Shown: positions 6,709 to 15,864, counted from the first letter of the stretch. The stretch is 26,294 nt of DNA from Bacteroidaceae bacterium (GCA_030843315.1 JAUUPT010000051.1:1-26294), one strand, 5' to 3'. Numbers and translations: made by a program. The notes: generated from the letters alone by a model not told the origin.

Positions 6709-7830
6709 ATGGATATCATACAACAACAGTTCTTCACACTGGTACAGTCCGGGCTATGGGGCACGGATGCGGATGCCGGACTCTTCGACGAACAGACTCA
6801 ATGGGAACAGATTTATAAGACGGCACGGGCACAGGCGCTGATGGGCATTGTGCTGGACGGCATACAGACGTTGCCTGCCGAGAAGCGTCCGCAACGGGGA
6901 CTTTATCTGAAGTGGTGCAACACACTGCTACAGATAGAAGAGAAGAACCGGTTGCTGAACCGGGAGCTGAAGAATGTTTACGCGCTTTGCCGCGAGAACG
7001 GCGTGGAGCCGGTATTGCTGAAAGGCCAAGGCGTGGCACAGAACTACCCTAACCCGCTGCATCGCCAGTGCGGAGACATCGACCTGTTTACAGGATATGA
7101 GGATTATGAAAAAGTAAACAGCCTTTTGATGCCCGATGTAACAAGAATAGATGAAGAATGCTTCAAACATGTCGGGTATGAATGGCACGGCGTAACCATA
7201 GAAAATCACCGAATACTAAATACTCTGAATGCTCCCACCGCAAATAAAAAATTTCAGGCAGAAATAGCGCGATGGCATCAGGCATCAGAAATGCGTAGCC
7301 TGCAAGTGGGGGATTGCACCGTCAGTGTACCGCCTCTCACTTTTGATACCGTATATATATTGATACATTCCGTACTGCACGCTCTAAACGAAGGAATCGG
7401 AATGCGTCAGATATGCGACTGGGCCTGCCTGCTGCATCAAAATGCAGAGGTAATCGATAAAGAAGCGGTAGCAAAGCTATTGCGGGAATATGGCTTGGAA
7501 AAAGCAGCCAAGGTCTTCGGAGTTGTAGCAACCCAATATTTAGGGCTCAAAAAAGAATGCCTGCCGATAGTGTATGGACCGGATGATCTCGCTACGGGAG
7601 AATGGTTGATGAACGACATTTGGAAGGAAGGAAACTTCGGCCAATTCAACGCTGACAAGAAAAGGCGCCCTAAGGGGTATTGGAGTGGGAAATGGCACAC
7701 ATTGACACAACTGACCCTGCGATGCAAGGATATGAAGCGATTGGCACCGGCAGAAGCACGTTGGTTTCCAATCATTGTGGCAATACATTCCATGCAGATG
7801 CAATGGAAACACAGGGTCGGCGGAAAATAA
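6709..7830 (+). CDS. Nucleotidyltransferase-fold protein of the PF14907 (NTP_transf_5) type
   Basis: The 373-residue product carries the family signature: LLKGQ at residues 103-107, YPNPLHR at 113-119 and GDIDLF at 122-127. This is the nucleotidyltransferase active-site pattern with two Asp residues two apart (GDxD). The rest is alpha-helical, without signal peptide or membrane segments, so the protein is probably cytoplasmic. Members are often found beside PqqD-like proteins in Bacteroidales and in some lasso-peptide loci; their substrate is not established. The start ATG 6709 has a TTAGGA-like site just upstream and a consensus promoter at 6659. The next gene begins 37 bp after the stop, so the two are probably co-transcribed. 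The divergent pqqD-like neighbour suggests a shared role, which is inference. Confidence 0.8.
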   Translation: MDIIQQQFFTLVQSGLWGTDADAGLFDEQTQWEQIYKTARAQALMGIVLDGIQTLPAEKRPQRGLYLKWCNTLLQIEEKNRLLNRELKNVYALCRENGVEPVLLKGQGVAQNYPNPLHRQCGDIDLFTGYEDYEKVNSLLMPDVTRIDEECFKHVGYEWHGVTIENHRILNTLNAPTANKKFQAEIARWHQASEMRSLQVGDCTVSVPPLTFDTVYILIHSVLHALNEGIGMRQICDWACLLHQNAEVIDKEAVAKLLREYGLEKAAKVFGVVATQYLGLKKECLPIVYGPDDLATGEWLMNDIWKEGNFGQFNADKKRRPKGYWSGKWHTLTQLTLRCKDMKRLAPAEARWFPIIVAIHSMQMQWKHRVGGK

Positions 7831-7867
7831 TATTAAAAAGTAGCATACTAACCTAAAGAACATACAT

Positions 7868-8746
7868 ATGGCAGTTAAAAAAAACACGCTCCTCATTGTA
7901 GTAGGAAGCCTTCTTATACTATTATTAATAGGTGTCACGGTTTTATTAATCTCGGAGAAGAAGACCAATAACGAACTTGTGCAGGAGTTTCAGTTGGAGA
8001 AGGAAGACCTGGAGAACCAATATACCAGCTTCGCACAGCAGTATGATGAGTTGAAGCTGACTGTTTCCAACGATTCACTGTCTGTACTGCTGGAGCAGGA
8101 ACAACTGAAAACGCAACGCTTGCTGGAAGAACTGCGGACGGTGAAGAGCAGCAATGCCACGGAGATACGCCGGTTGAAGAAGGAATTGGCTTCGCTACGC
8201 AAGGTCATGATAGGATATATCAATCAGATAGACTCGCTGAACCGGTTGACCGCTCATCAGAAGGAGATTATAGCGGACGTTACCAAGAAGTATAATGCGG
8301 CTTCGCGGCAGATAAGCAATCTGTCGGAAGAAAAGAAGAACCTGACTAAGACGGTGACGCTGGCGGCACAGCTGGATGCAACGAATATCTCCATTCAGCC
8401 GACGAACAAGCGGGGAAAGGTTGCCAAGAAGGTGAAGGACGTGGTGAAGTTCAAGATAAACTTCTCCATCGTGAAGAATATTACTGCCGAGACGGGCGAG
8501 CGGACACTCTATATCCGCATTACGAAGCCGGATAATGATGTGCTGACGAAGAGTGCATCGAATACATTCCCTTACGAGAACAGGGAGCTGGGATATTCTA
8601 TCAAGAAATACATCGAGTATAACGGGGAAGAACAGAATGTGACCGTTTACTGGGATGTGGAAGAGTACCTGTATGCAGGGGCTTACAGGGTGGATATCTT
8701 TGCGGATGGGACGCTAATTGGGTCGCAGGGGTTCACGCTGAACTAA
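7868..8746 (+). CDS. Membrane-anchored coiled-coil protein with C-terminal beta domain, function unknown
   Basis: The 292-residue product starts with a basic head and one hydrophobic segment at residues 8-28, predicted as a signal anchor that leaves the rest in the periplasm. Residues 30-165 are highly charged, with heptad-like patterns (EFQLEKEDLENQ, LLEELRTVKSSN), typical of a long coiled coil. Residues 190-292 form a beta-rich domain with KFKINFSIVKNI and TVYWDVEEYLYAGAYRVDIFADG, plausibly Ig-like. Similar anchor-coil-beta proteins occur in Bacteroides without a known function. It follows the nucleotidyltransferase gene by 37 bp and is closed by a terminator-like hairpin, which argues for a two-gene unit. 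It could be a structural or sensing partner of that enzyme, but nothing in the sequence proves this. Confidence 0.75.
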   Translation: MAVKKNTLLIVVGSLLILLLIGVTVLLISEKKTNNELVQEFQLEKEDLENQYTSFAQQYDELKLTVSNDSLSVLLEQEQLKTQRLLEELRTVKSSNATEIRRLKKELASLRKVMIGYINQIDSLNRLTAHQKEIIADVTKKYNAASRQISNLSEEKKNLTKTVTLAAQLDATNISIQPTNKRGKVAKKVKDVVKFKINFSIVKNITAETGERTLYIRITKPDNDVLTKSASNTFPYENRELGYSIKKYIEYNGEEQNVTVYWDVEEYLYAGAYRVDIFADGTLIGSQGFTLN

Positions 8747-8753
8747 GATGATA

Positions 8754-8799
8754 AACCTGTTTTAAGAAGGGAGATAATTAAAACAGGTTAAATTATTTT
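8754..8799 (+). terminator. Terminator-like hairpin after the coiled-coil gene
   Basis: A perfect 12-bp inverted repeat, AACCTGTTTTAA (8754-8765) and TTAAAACAGGTT (8778-8789), has a 12-nt loop and is followed by the A/T-rich AAATTATTTT. The T tract is interrupted, so termination may be partial. Its tail overlaps the -33 element of the next promoter. Confidence 0.65.
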
Positions 8800-8827
8800 G
8801 AGGTGTCGTAGGGAGCATCTATATTTG
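8797..8827 (+). promoter_or_regulatory. Promoter of the efflux operon
   Basis: A TTTG -33 element at 8797-8800 and a TATATTTG -7 element at 8820-8827 are separated by 19 bp. This is the cleanest match to the Bacteroidales promoter in the window. It leaves a leader of about 65 nt before the TolC-like ATG at 8900. Confidence 0.85.
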
Positions 8828-8899
8828 CATTGTTGTTTATGCAATTATTGTTGTTATAAGGAACAAACATATTATCATCTTAATTAATGTATATACCCA

Positions 8900-10366
8900 A
8901 TGAAAAAGTTCTTCTGTTTCATCTGGTTAGCATGTCTGACGCTGCCAATGGCGGCGCAGAAGGCATTAAGCCTGGATAGTTGCCGTGCATTGGCAATCTC
9001 CAACAACAAGGAGCTGTTGATCGGCCAGGAAAAAATCAAGACGGCACACTATCAGAAAAAGGCAGCATTCACCAATTATCTTCCAGACATCTCGGCAAGC
9101 GGCGGATATATGCGCAGCCAAAAGGAGTTGTCCATACTGAGCGATGCCCAGAAAGGGGCGTTGTCCGGCTTGGGAACAAGTCTTAGCGGACCGTTGCAAG
9201 AGGCGGCACAAGTCATTGCACAGCTGCATCCCGAGATAGCCGGACAGCTTCCCGCACTGGGGCAGAGCCTGGTGGGAGCGTTGGACGGCGCCGGTAGTGC
9301 GCTGGTAGACGCTTTCCGCACAGATACCCGCAATATGTATGCAGGGGCACTCACCCTGACGCAACCCCTGTATATGGGCGGCAAGATTCGCGCGTACAAT
9401 AAAATCACTAAATATGCCGAGGAACTGGCACGCCAGCAGCACAACACCGGCGTGCAGGAAGTGATACTGAGCACCGACCAGGCATACTGGCAGGTAGTAT
9501 CCCTTGCCAACAAGAAGAAGCTGGCGGAAGGCTATCTGGAGCTGTTGCAAAAGCTGGACAGCGATATAGACAAGATGATAGCCGAAGGCGTTGCCACCAA
9601 AGCCGACGGGTTGTCCGTCAAAGTAAAAGTGAACGAGGCGGAAATGACGCTCACGAAAGTGGACGACGGACTAAGCCTTGCCCGGATGTTGCTATGCCAA
9701 CTGTGCGGACTCGACCTCTCCTCCCCCATCACCCTGGAAGATGAAAAGGCAGAAGACCTGGCACCCGTGGCAGTGGCTACCAACGCCATCGACCTCAACA
9801 GTGTGTATGCCACCCGCCCGGAAGTACGCAGCCTGGAACTTGCCACAGAGATTTATAAGCAGAAAGTAAACGTTGCCCGGTCGGAGTTCCTGCCGTCTGT
9901 TGCCATGATGGGCAGCTATATGGCGACGAACCCTTCGACCTTCAACAGCTTCGAGAAGAAATTCAAGGGGATGTGGAGCGTAGGCGTCATGGTATCGGTT
10001 CCCATCTGGCACTGGGGCGAAGGCAGTTACAAAGTAAAGGCGGCAAAGTCCGAAGCGCGCATAGCCCAGTATCAGTTGGACGATGCTAAGGAGAAGATTG
10101 AATTGCAGGTCAGCCAGTCCGCCTTCAAGGTGAACGAAGCAGCAAAGAAGTTGGCGATGGCGGAGAAGAACCGGGAGAAAGCAGATGAGAACCTGCGATA
10201 TGCCACACTCGGATTTGAAGAAGGCGTCATTCCGGCAAGCAATGTGCTCGAAGCGCATACCGCCTGGCTATCCGCCCAATCGGAGAAGATAGATGCACAG
10301 ATTGACGTGAAGCTGACGGAAATCTATCTGAAGAAGGCAACGGGAGAATTGGGAATTGAAAACTAA
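8900..10366 (+). CDS. TolC-family outer-membrane efflux channel protein
   Basis: The 488-residue product begins with a signal peptide (MKKFFCFIWLACLTLPMAAQ), followed at once by ALSLDSCRALAISNNKELL, the usual first helix of outer-membrane efflux proteins. It shows the two-fold TolC layout: long helices around residues 185-240 and 385-480, and beta-strand turns such as ALTLTQPLYMGGKIRAYNK and GVMVSVPIWHWGEGSYK, where the strand-to-helix switch has the expected aromatic, Pro and Gly residues. It would form the trimeric outer-membrane exit duct for the downstream adaptor and permeases. An insert of about 50 residues rich in Gly, Ala and Leu (around 80-135) is longer than in E. coli TolC but common in Bacteroides homologues. 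It is first in a tight four-gene operon. Confidence 0.92.
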   Translation: MKKFFCFIWLACLTLPMAAQKALSLDSCRALAISNNKELLIGQEKIKTAHYQKKAAFTNYLPDISASGGYMRSQKELSILSDAQKGALSGLGTSLSGPLQEAAQVIAQLHPEIAGQLPALGQSLVGALDGAGSALVDAFRTDTRNMYAGALTLTQPLYMGGKIRAYNKITKYAEELARQQHNTGVQEVILSTDQAYWQVVSLANKKKLAEGYLELLQKLDSDIDKMIAEGVATKADGLSVKVKVNEAEMTLTKVDDGLSLARMLLCQLCGLDLSSPITLEDEKAEDLAPVAVATNAIDLNSVYATRPEVRSLELATEIYKQKVNVARSEFLPSVAMMGSYMATNPSTFNSFEKKFKGMWSVGVMVSVPIWHWGEGSYKVKAAKSEARIAQYQLDDAKEKIELQVSQSAFKVNEAAKKLAMAEKNREKADENLRYATLGFEEGVIPASNVLEAHTAWLSAQSEKIDAQIDVKLTEIYLKKATGELGIEN

Positions 10367-10384
10367 GAATTAAAAGATAAAACG

Positions 10385-11371
10385 ATGGATACAAAATCAC
10401 AAAACAGTAACATGCTACTGGCATTCCTCACACTGACAGGGGTGATTGCTGTAGTTGCCCTTGTCGGTTTCTTCATGCTTCGCAAGGGGCCGGAGATTGT
10501 GCAAGGACAGGCAGAAGTAACGGAGTACCGCGTATCGAGCAAGGTGCCGGGACGTATACTGGAATTCCGCGTGAAAGAGGGACAAAGCGTACAAGCCGGA
10601 GACACGCTTGCCATATTGGAAGCCCCGGATGTACAAGCCAAACTGGAACAGGCACGTGCTGCCGAACTTGCTGCGCAGGCACAGAACGAGAAAGCACTGA
10701 AGGGTGCCCGCGAGGAAAAGATCCGGGCAGCCTACGAGATGTGGCAAAAGGCACAGGCCGGAGTAGCCATTGCCGAGAAGTCGTACAAGCGGGTGAAGAA
10801 CCTGCACGACCAGGGCGTGATGACTGCCCAAAAGTTGGATGAAGTAACCGCCCAGCGCGATGCCGCCATAGCTACCGAAAAAGCCGCCAAAGCGCAATAC
10901 GACATGGCGAAGAACGGTGCGGAACGCGAAGACAAAGCCGCTGCCGCCGCATTGGTGGAACGTGCCAAGGGAGCCGTTGCCGAAGTGGAGTCGTACATCA
11001 AAGAAACATATCTGATAGCACAGGCTGCGGGCGAGGTTTCCGAAATCTTCCCGAAGGTAGGCGAATTGGTTGGCACAGGCGCCCCTATTATGAACATCGC
11101 CATCCTGGACGATATGTGGGTGACGTTCAACGTGCGCGAAGACCTGCTGCAAGGCTTGGGTATGGGCACGGAGTTCGAGGCTTACGCCCCTGCGCTGGAC
11201 AAGAACATCCGGCTGAAAGTATATTATATGAAAGACCTCGGCACCTACGCTGCCTGGAAGGCTACCAAGACAACCGGTCAGTTCGACCTGAAAACGTTTG
11301 AAGTAAAAGCAGCGCCGCAAGAAAAGGTGGAAGGGCTGAGACCGGGAATGTCGGTGATACTTAAGAAGTAA
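10385..11371 (+). CDS. HlyD-family periplasmic adaptor (membrane fusion protein)
   Basis: The 328-residue product has an N-terminal membrane anchor at residues 10-32, then a lipoyl-type half motif (VSSKVPGRILEFRVKEGQSVQAGDTLA, residues 51-76). A coiled-coil hairpin follows over about 85-205, then the second lipoyl half and barrel domain (AAGEVSEIFPKVGELVGTGAPI). The C-terminal GQFDLKTFEVKA and LRPGMSVIL are typical of YbhG/YhiI-like adaptors paired with ABC-2 exporters. It links the inner-membrane permeases to the TolC-like channel encoded 18 bp upstream; the first permease gene starts 20 bp downstream. The substrate cannot be told from the sequence. Confidence 0.92.
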   Translation: MDTKSQNSNMLLAFLTLTGVIAVVALVGFFMLRKGPEIVQGQAEVTEYRVSSKVPGRILEFRVKEGQSVQAGDTLAILEAPDVQAKLEQARAAELAAQAQNEKALKGAREEKIRAAYEMWQKAQAGVAIAEKSYKRVKNLHDQGVMTAQKLDEVTAQRDAAIATEKAAKAQYDMAKNGAEREDKAAAAALVERAKGAVAEVESYIKETYLIAQAAGEVSEIFPKVGELVGTGAPIMNIAILDDMWVTFNVREDLLQGLGMGTEFEAYAPALDKNIRLKVYYMKDLGTYAAWKATKTTGQFDLKTFEVKAAPQEKVEGLRPGMSVILKK

Positions 11372-11391
11372 TAGGCATCTTTGCAACTGAA

Positions 11392-12573
11392 ATGATGGAA
11401 AGAGACAAGAAATATATAGCCCTATGGAACGTGATGAAACGCGAATGCCGCCGTCTCGTCTCCCGTCCGCTATATCTATTCTGCATGGTGATAGCGCCGT
11501 TGTTCTGCTATATATTCTTCACCACGCTGATGGATTCCGGGCTGCCCACCAATATGCCCGTAGGTGTGGTAGACCAGGATATGAGCAGCACTTCCCGCCA
11601 GTTGGTGCGCAACCTGGATGCCTTTGAGCAGACCGCCATCGTTGCCCACTACCCCACCGTGAGCGAGGCACGCACCGCCATGCAACGGGGAGAAATCTAC
11701 GGTTTCTACTACATCCCCCAGGGCACCTCCGCCAAGGCACAGGCACAGCGGCAGCCCAAACTGTCTTTCTATACCAACAACACCCTGCTCATCGCCGGTT
11801 CCCTACTCTACCGGGACATGAAGATGATGAGCGAACTCGCCTCGGGTGCCGCCGCCCGCAGCTCGCTCTATGCCAAAGGCGCTACCGAGGATCAGGCGAT
11901 GGCTTTTCTCCAGCCTATTGTGATAGACACCCATCCGCTCAACAATCCGTGGCTGAACTACTCGGTGTATCTGTGCAACACCTTTGCGCCGGGCGTACTG
12001 ATGCTGCTCATCTTCATGATTACCGTCTACTCCATCGGTGTAGAGATAAAAGACCGCACCGCTCGCGAATGGCTGCGCAGCGGCAACAACTCCATCTGGA
12101 TTTCCCTTACCGGGAAGTTGCTGCCGCATACGGCTCTCTTCTTCCTGATGGGTATATTATATAATGTATATCTCTATGGCTTTCTGCACTTCCCCTGCAA
12201 CAGCGGCATCATGCCGATGCTCCTTGCCACCCTCTGCCTGGTACTGGCATCGCAGGGCATGGGGGTGCTGATGATAGGCACGCTGCCCACCCTGCGACTG
12301 GGACTCAGCTTTGCTTCCCTGTGGGGCGTGCTCTCCTTCTCCATGTGCGGACTGTCGTTCCCCGCTATGGCGATGCACCCGGTGTTGCAGGCATTGGCCA
12401 ACCTGTTCCCGCTACGCCACTACTACCTGATTTACGTAGACCAGGCTCTGAACGGTTATCCCATGATCTATTCGTGGGTGAACTACGTGGCACTGCTTAT
12501 TTTCATGATGCTCCCCTTCATCATTGCCCATCGGCTGAAGGAAGCATTGGTTTACTATAAATACATGCCGTGA
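11392..12573 (+). CDS. ABC-2 type export permease, first subunit
   Basis: The 393-residue product has the ABC2_membrane_3 (YhhJ/YbhR-like) layout. There is one membrane helix at residues 26-46, a large extracytoplasmic domain (about 50-190) with the usual PVGVVDQDMSSTSRQLVRNLDA start, then five more hydrophobic helices from about 192 to 385. A cytoplasmic-side EIKDRTAREWLRSG motif follows the second helix, as in this family. A second in-frame ATG (11395) is equally possible as the start. The stop overlaps the start of the next gene by one base (TGATG), showing translational coupling. It forms a probable heterodimer with the next gene product. No Walker motifs are present, so energy must come from a separate ATPase. 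Confidence 0.9.
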   Translation: MMERDKKYIALWNVMKRECRRLVSRPLYLFCMVIAPLFCYIFFTTLMDSGLPTNMPVGVVDQDMSSTSRQLVRNLDAFEQTAIVAHYPTVSEARTAMQRGEIYGFYYIPQGTSAKAQAQRQPKLSFYTNNTLLIAGSLLYRDMKMMSELASGAAARSSLYAKGATEDQAMAFLQPIVIDTHPLNNPWLNYSVYLCNTFAPGVLMLLIFMITVYSIGVEIKDRTAREWLRSGNNSIWISLTGKLLPHTALFFLMGILYNVYLYGFLHFPCNSGIMPMLLATLCLVLASQGMGVLMIGTLPTLRLGLSFASLWGVLSFSMCGLSFPAMAMHPVLQALANLFPLRHYYLIYVDQALNGYPMIYSWVNYVALLIFMMLPFIIAHRLKEALVYYKYMP

Positions 12574-13814
12574 TGAAAGACTTGACGTTCAAACAGAAAG
12601 TTGTACAAGGTATATACGACTTGTTCTATATATGGAAACAGGAGTTCCGCACCACCTTCCGCGACCAGGGCGTGCTCATCTTCTTTGTGCTCGTTCCGCT
12701 GGTCTATCCGCTGATATACTCCTTTATCTACACCAACGAAACCATCCGTGAGGTGCCTGCTGTGGTAGTGGACAATTCGCGTTCCTCATTGAGCCGCGAA
12801 TATCTGCGGAAGGTAGATGCCAGCCCGGAAGTGAACATCGTGACCTATTGCGCCGATATGGAAGAGGCCAAGCTGATGCTGAAAGACCGGAAGGCGTATG
12901 GCATCATCTACATCCCCTCACACTTCAGCGACGACATAGCCCGTGGCAAGCAGACGCAAGTCAGCCTCTATTGCGACATGAGCGGACTGCTGTACTACAA
13001 GTCCCTGCTGAATACCAATACAAACGTATCCCTGGACATGAATGCGGACATCAAGATGGAACGGGCGGGCAACACCACCGACCGCCAGGACGAGATTACG
13101 GCTTATCCGATAGAATATGAAGACGTGGCGCTCTACAATCCCACCAATGGCTTCGCCGCCTTCCTGATACCTGCCGTGCTGGTACTGATTATTCAGCAAA
13201 CACTACTGCTGGGCATCGGCCTGTCCGTGGGAACGGCGCGCGAGCACAACCGTTTCAAGGATCTGGTGCCTATCAACCGGCACTATAACGGTACGCTGCG
13301 TATTGTGATGGGGAAAGGGTTGAGTTACTTCATGGTTTATGCGCTGGTATCGGTGTATATCCTTTGCGTAGTTCCCTGGCTTTTCAGCCTCAACCGGATA
13401 CCGCTTCCCGGTGTGCTGAGCCTGTTCACCCTGCCCTATCTGATGGCTTGCATCTTCTTTGCCATGACGGCTTCCATTGCTATCCGCAACCGGGAGACGT
13501 GTATGCTGCTGTTTGTGTTCACTTCTGTTCCGCTGCTGTTCCTTTCCGGCATTTCGTGGCCGGGGGCTGCCATGCCTGCCTTCTGGAGATACTTCTCATA
13601 TCTCTTCCCTTCCACTTTCGGCATCAACGGGTATGTGCGCATCAACAGCATGGGTGCCACGCTCAACGAAGTATCCTTTGAGTACCAGGCGCTGTGGCTG
13701 CAAACGGGCATTTACTTCATTACAACCTGCCTGGTGTACAGGTGGCAGATATTGAAGAGTAGGAAGCATGTGATTGAGCAACGGATAAGTCTCCTTGAAA
13801 GGAAAAGAAAATAA
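12573..13814 (+). CDS. ABC-2 type export permease, second subunit
   Basis: The 413-residue product repeats the layout of the first permease. There is a cytoplasmic head, one helix within GVLIFFVLVPLVYPLIYSFIY, and an extracytoplasmic domain starting REVPAVVVDNSRSSLSREYLRKVDA. Five to six helices follow, including LFVFTSVPLLFLSGISWP, where the SGISWP motif is typical of ABC2_membrane_3 proteins. The preferred ATG at 12573 shares its A with the TGA stop of the upstream gene; a GTG three bases earlier is less likely. It pairs with the first permease to form the membrane pore of a tripartite exporter. It is last in the operon, and no ATP-binding subunit follows. Confidence 0.9.
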   Translation: MKDLTFKQKVVQGIYDLFYIWKQEFRTTFRDQGVLIFFVLVPLVYPLIYSFIYTNETIREVPAVVVDNSRSSLSREYLRKVDASPEVNIVTYCADMEEAKLMLKDRKAYGIIYIPSHFSDDIARGKQTQVSLYCDMSGLLYYKSLLNTNTNVSLDMNADIKMERAGNTTDRQDEITAYPIEYEDVALYNPTNGFAAFLIPAVLVLIIQQTLLLGIGLSVGTAREHNRFKDLVPINRHYNGTLRIVMGKGLSYFMVYALVSVYILCVVPWLFSLNRIPLPGVLSLFTLPYLMACIFFAMTASIAIRNRETCMLLFVFTSVPLLFLSGISWPGAAMPAFWRYFSYLFPSTFGINGYVRINSMGATLNEVSFEYQALWLQTGIYFITTCLVYRWQILKSRKHVIEQRISLLERKRK

Positions 13815-13843
13815 GGTATTTTACATCAATTAACTCACCAAGA

Positions 13844-13874
13844 GTTGTCAATTTACGGAACTATCGTACTTTTG
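13844..13874 (+). promoter_or_regulatory. Promoter of the thioredoxin-fold protein gene
   Basis: A GTTG -33 element (13844-13847) and a TACTTTTG -7 element (13867-13874) are 19 bp apart. The ATG at 13891 lies 17 bp downstream, which implies a very short leader. No clear terminator was seen between the efflux operon stop (13814) and this promoter. Confidence 0.75.
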
Positions 13875-13890
13875 ATAAAAACAATTTTAT

Positions 13891-15789
13891 ATGAGACACT
13901 TCCATTTACTCATCGCAAGCCTGCTGCTATGCATCGGCAGCACGCTGCAAGCCAAAGAGCGGGTGATTGACCGTCCGCCGTTCTGTGTAAGAAACACGAC
14001 TTCCATCGAAGTAAGCAAAGTAGTAATGAGCGACACAGCCACCGTGTTGCACGTCTATGCCAAGTACCGCCCCCACAACTGGATACAAATAGCTCCCGAA
14101 AGTTATCTGAAAGATAACAACGGGGAAACCTACCAGCTACGTTCGGGCATAGGCATCACTCCGGGTAAGGAATTCTGGATGCCGGAATCGGGCGAAGCCG
14201 AGTTCCAACTTGTATTCCCTCCCCTCTCTGCCAACGCCACTTCCATCGACTTTACGGAAGGCGAGAAGGTGGAGAACGGATTCAGCATCTGGGGCATAGA
14301 GCTGAAAGGCAAGAAGTTGCCGATGCTGTTGCTCCCCCAAGAAGCCGTAGTGCACAAAGCCGATGCGAGCACCGAACTGCCCGAACCGGTGATTCAATAC
14401 GGAAAAGCTACGGTAAAGGGAAAGTTACTGGACTATCGCCCCAATATGGGCATATCCTCTGAAATCGTGCTTTGGGAGAATGCAAAAGGAGACCTTTCAG
14501 AAGTAGTACTCGACATCCAACCCGACGGCAGCTTCTCCACAGAAGCGGCATTGGTCGGCACTACGCCCTGCTCTCTATATATAGGTGGGGATGAAGTGCT
14601 GTTCTTTATGGAACCGGGCAAGACCACAGAGCTTTATGTCAACCTGCGCGAAATGTCCCGCCGCAATTCCAAGTTCCACAAGCAGGAGAAACCATACGGA
14701 GAACTTGCCTACATCAACGGCCCGCTGCAAGCAGTAGCGCAAGAGATGAACCGCGAACTGGGCGACGTCAATACACAGAAAAAGCTATTTAAGGACATGG
14801 CTGTTTTTGCCGACAAAGACCTCGACTCTGCCAAAGACTATGTGCTCCAAACATCCGACGAGGTGCAAGCCGCCATCGACAAACTATCTTGCAGCACCGC
14901 TACCCGTCAATTGCTCACCATCAATAATAAAATGAACGTAAGCGGAGTATTAGACCTCGTACCCAACCTGCTGACCTCCGCCGCCTTGGGCGCCAACCGC
15001 ATAACAAGAGAGAAAGCGAACGACTACTATATGGAGCTAACCAAGAAAATGCCTGCCGACTATGTTCCCGACACTGATCTCACCCTACTAAACGTTCCGC
15101 AATCCATCCTGTCCAGCCAATACAGAAGCATGGCTGGAGACAAGCTGAACAAAAGCGAAGAACTTGCCAAGGCATGGGGAACGGATAAGGGTATCTTCTT
15201 CGATATAGCCCGCAATGCCTCCCTCTACCGTTCTATCAAGAATTTCACCCCACTGACCGACGAGCAGAAAGCTACCGTTGCAACACTGCCCGCCGCCTAC
15301 CGCGAAATGCTGACCGCAGCCAACGACGAACTGCTGGCACAGATTGAAGCCAACAAGAAGAAGACCGGCTATACTATCAATGAAGTAGATGCCAACGTCA
15401 GCAATGAGGATTTGTTTGCTTCCATCATCGGCAAGTACAAGGGAAAAGCTGTGTTGGTTGACTTCTGGGCTACCTGGTGCGGTCCGTGCCGCATGGCAAA
15501 CAAGACCATGCTTCCGATGAAAGAAGATTTGAAAGACAAGAATATCGTCTATCTGTACCTCACCGGTGAAACCTCTCCACTAAAGACCTGGGAGAACATG
15601 ATTCCCGATATCCACGGCGAACACTATCGCGTGACGGATGCACAATGGGGATATTGGCGGGATGCTTTCCATATAGAAGGTGTGCCTACTTATATGGTTA
15701 TAGACAAAGAAGGAAACACCAGTTTCAGGGCTACCGGCTTCCCGGGAGTGGAGAAGATGAAGGAAGAGTTGCTGAAAGTGGCGAAATAA
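13891..15789 (+). CDS. Secreted TlpA/thioredoxin-fold protein with large N-terminal region
   Basis: The 632-residue product starts with a signal peptide (MRHFHLLIASLLLCIGSTLQA) and has no lipobox Cys, so it is probably periplasmic. A beta-rich region (about 25-250) is followed by a helical region (about 255-490). The last 130 residues are a thioredoxin fold with AVLVDFWATWCGPCR, where the redox pair is Cys530 and Cys533, and the cis-Pro in GVPTYMVIDKEG. The family in Bacteroides carries out thiol-disulfide exchange in the periplasm. The partner is unknown. The gene has its own promoter and ends at a bidirectional terminator, so it is probably monocistronic. The N-terminal part resembles regions of other Bacteroides TlpA-like proteins but no named domain was assigned by eye. 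Confidence 0.88.
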   Translation: MRHFHLLIASLLLCIGSTLQAKERVIDRPPFCVRNTTSIEVSKVVMSDTATVLHVYAKYRPHNWIQIAPESYLKDNNGETYQLRSGIGITPGKEFWMPESGEAEFQLVFPPLSANATSIDFTEGEKVENGFSIWGIELKGKKLPMLLLPQEAVVHKADASTELPEPVIQYGKATVKGKLLDYRPNMGISSEIVLWENAKGDLSEVVLDIQPDGSFSTEAALVGTTPCSLYIGGDEVLFFMEPGKTTELYVNLREMSRRNSKFHKQEKPYGELAYINGPLQAVAQEMNRELGDVNTQKKLFKDMAVFADKDLDSAKDYVLQTSDEVQAAIDKLSCSTATRQLLTINNKMNVSGVLDLVPNLLTSAALGANRITREKANDYYMELTKKMPADYVPDTDLTLLNVPQSILSSQYRSMAGDKLNKSEELAKAWGTDKGIFFDIARNASLYRSIKNFTPLTDEQKATVATLPAAYREMLTAANDELLAQIEANKKKTGYTINEVDANVSNEDLFASIIGKYKGKAVLVDFWATWCGPCRMANKTMLPMKEDLKDKNIVYLYLTGETSPLKTWENMIPDIHGEHYRVTDAQWGYWRDAFHIEGVPTYMVIDKEGNTSFRATGFPGVEKMKEELLKVAK

Positions 15790-15807
15790 AGCTGTGAATA
15801 TATAATA

Positions 15808-15845
15808 AAAACAGGCACGGATTATGCGTAATCCGTGCCTGTTTT
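15808..15845. terminator. Perfect bidirectional terminator between convergent genes
   Basis: A 17-bp perfect stem, AAAACAGGCACGGATTA paired with TAATCCGTGCCTGTTTT, has a 4-nt TGCG loop. The ends are A4 on one side and T4 on the other, so it works in both directions and serves both the thioredoxin-fold gene and the minus-strand GH109-like gene. Confidence 0.92.
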
Positions 15846-15864
15846 ATTCATACTAAAGTCTCAT

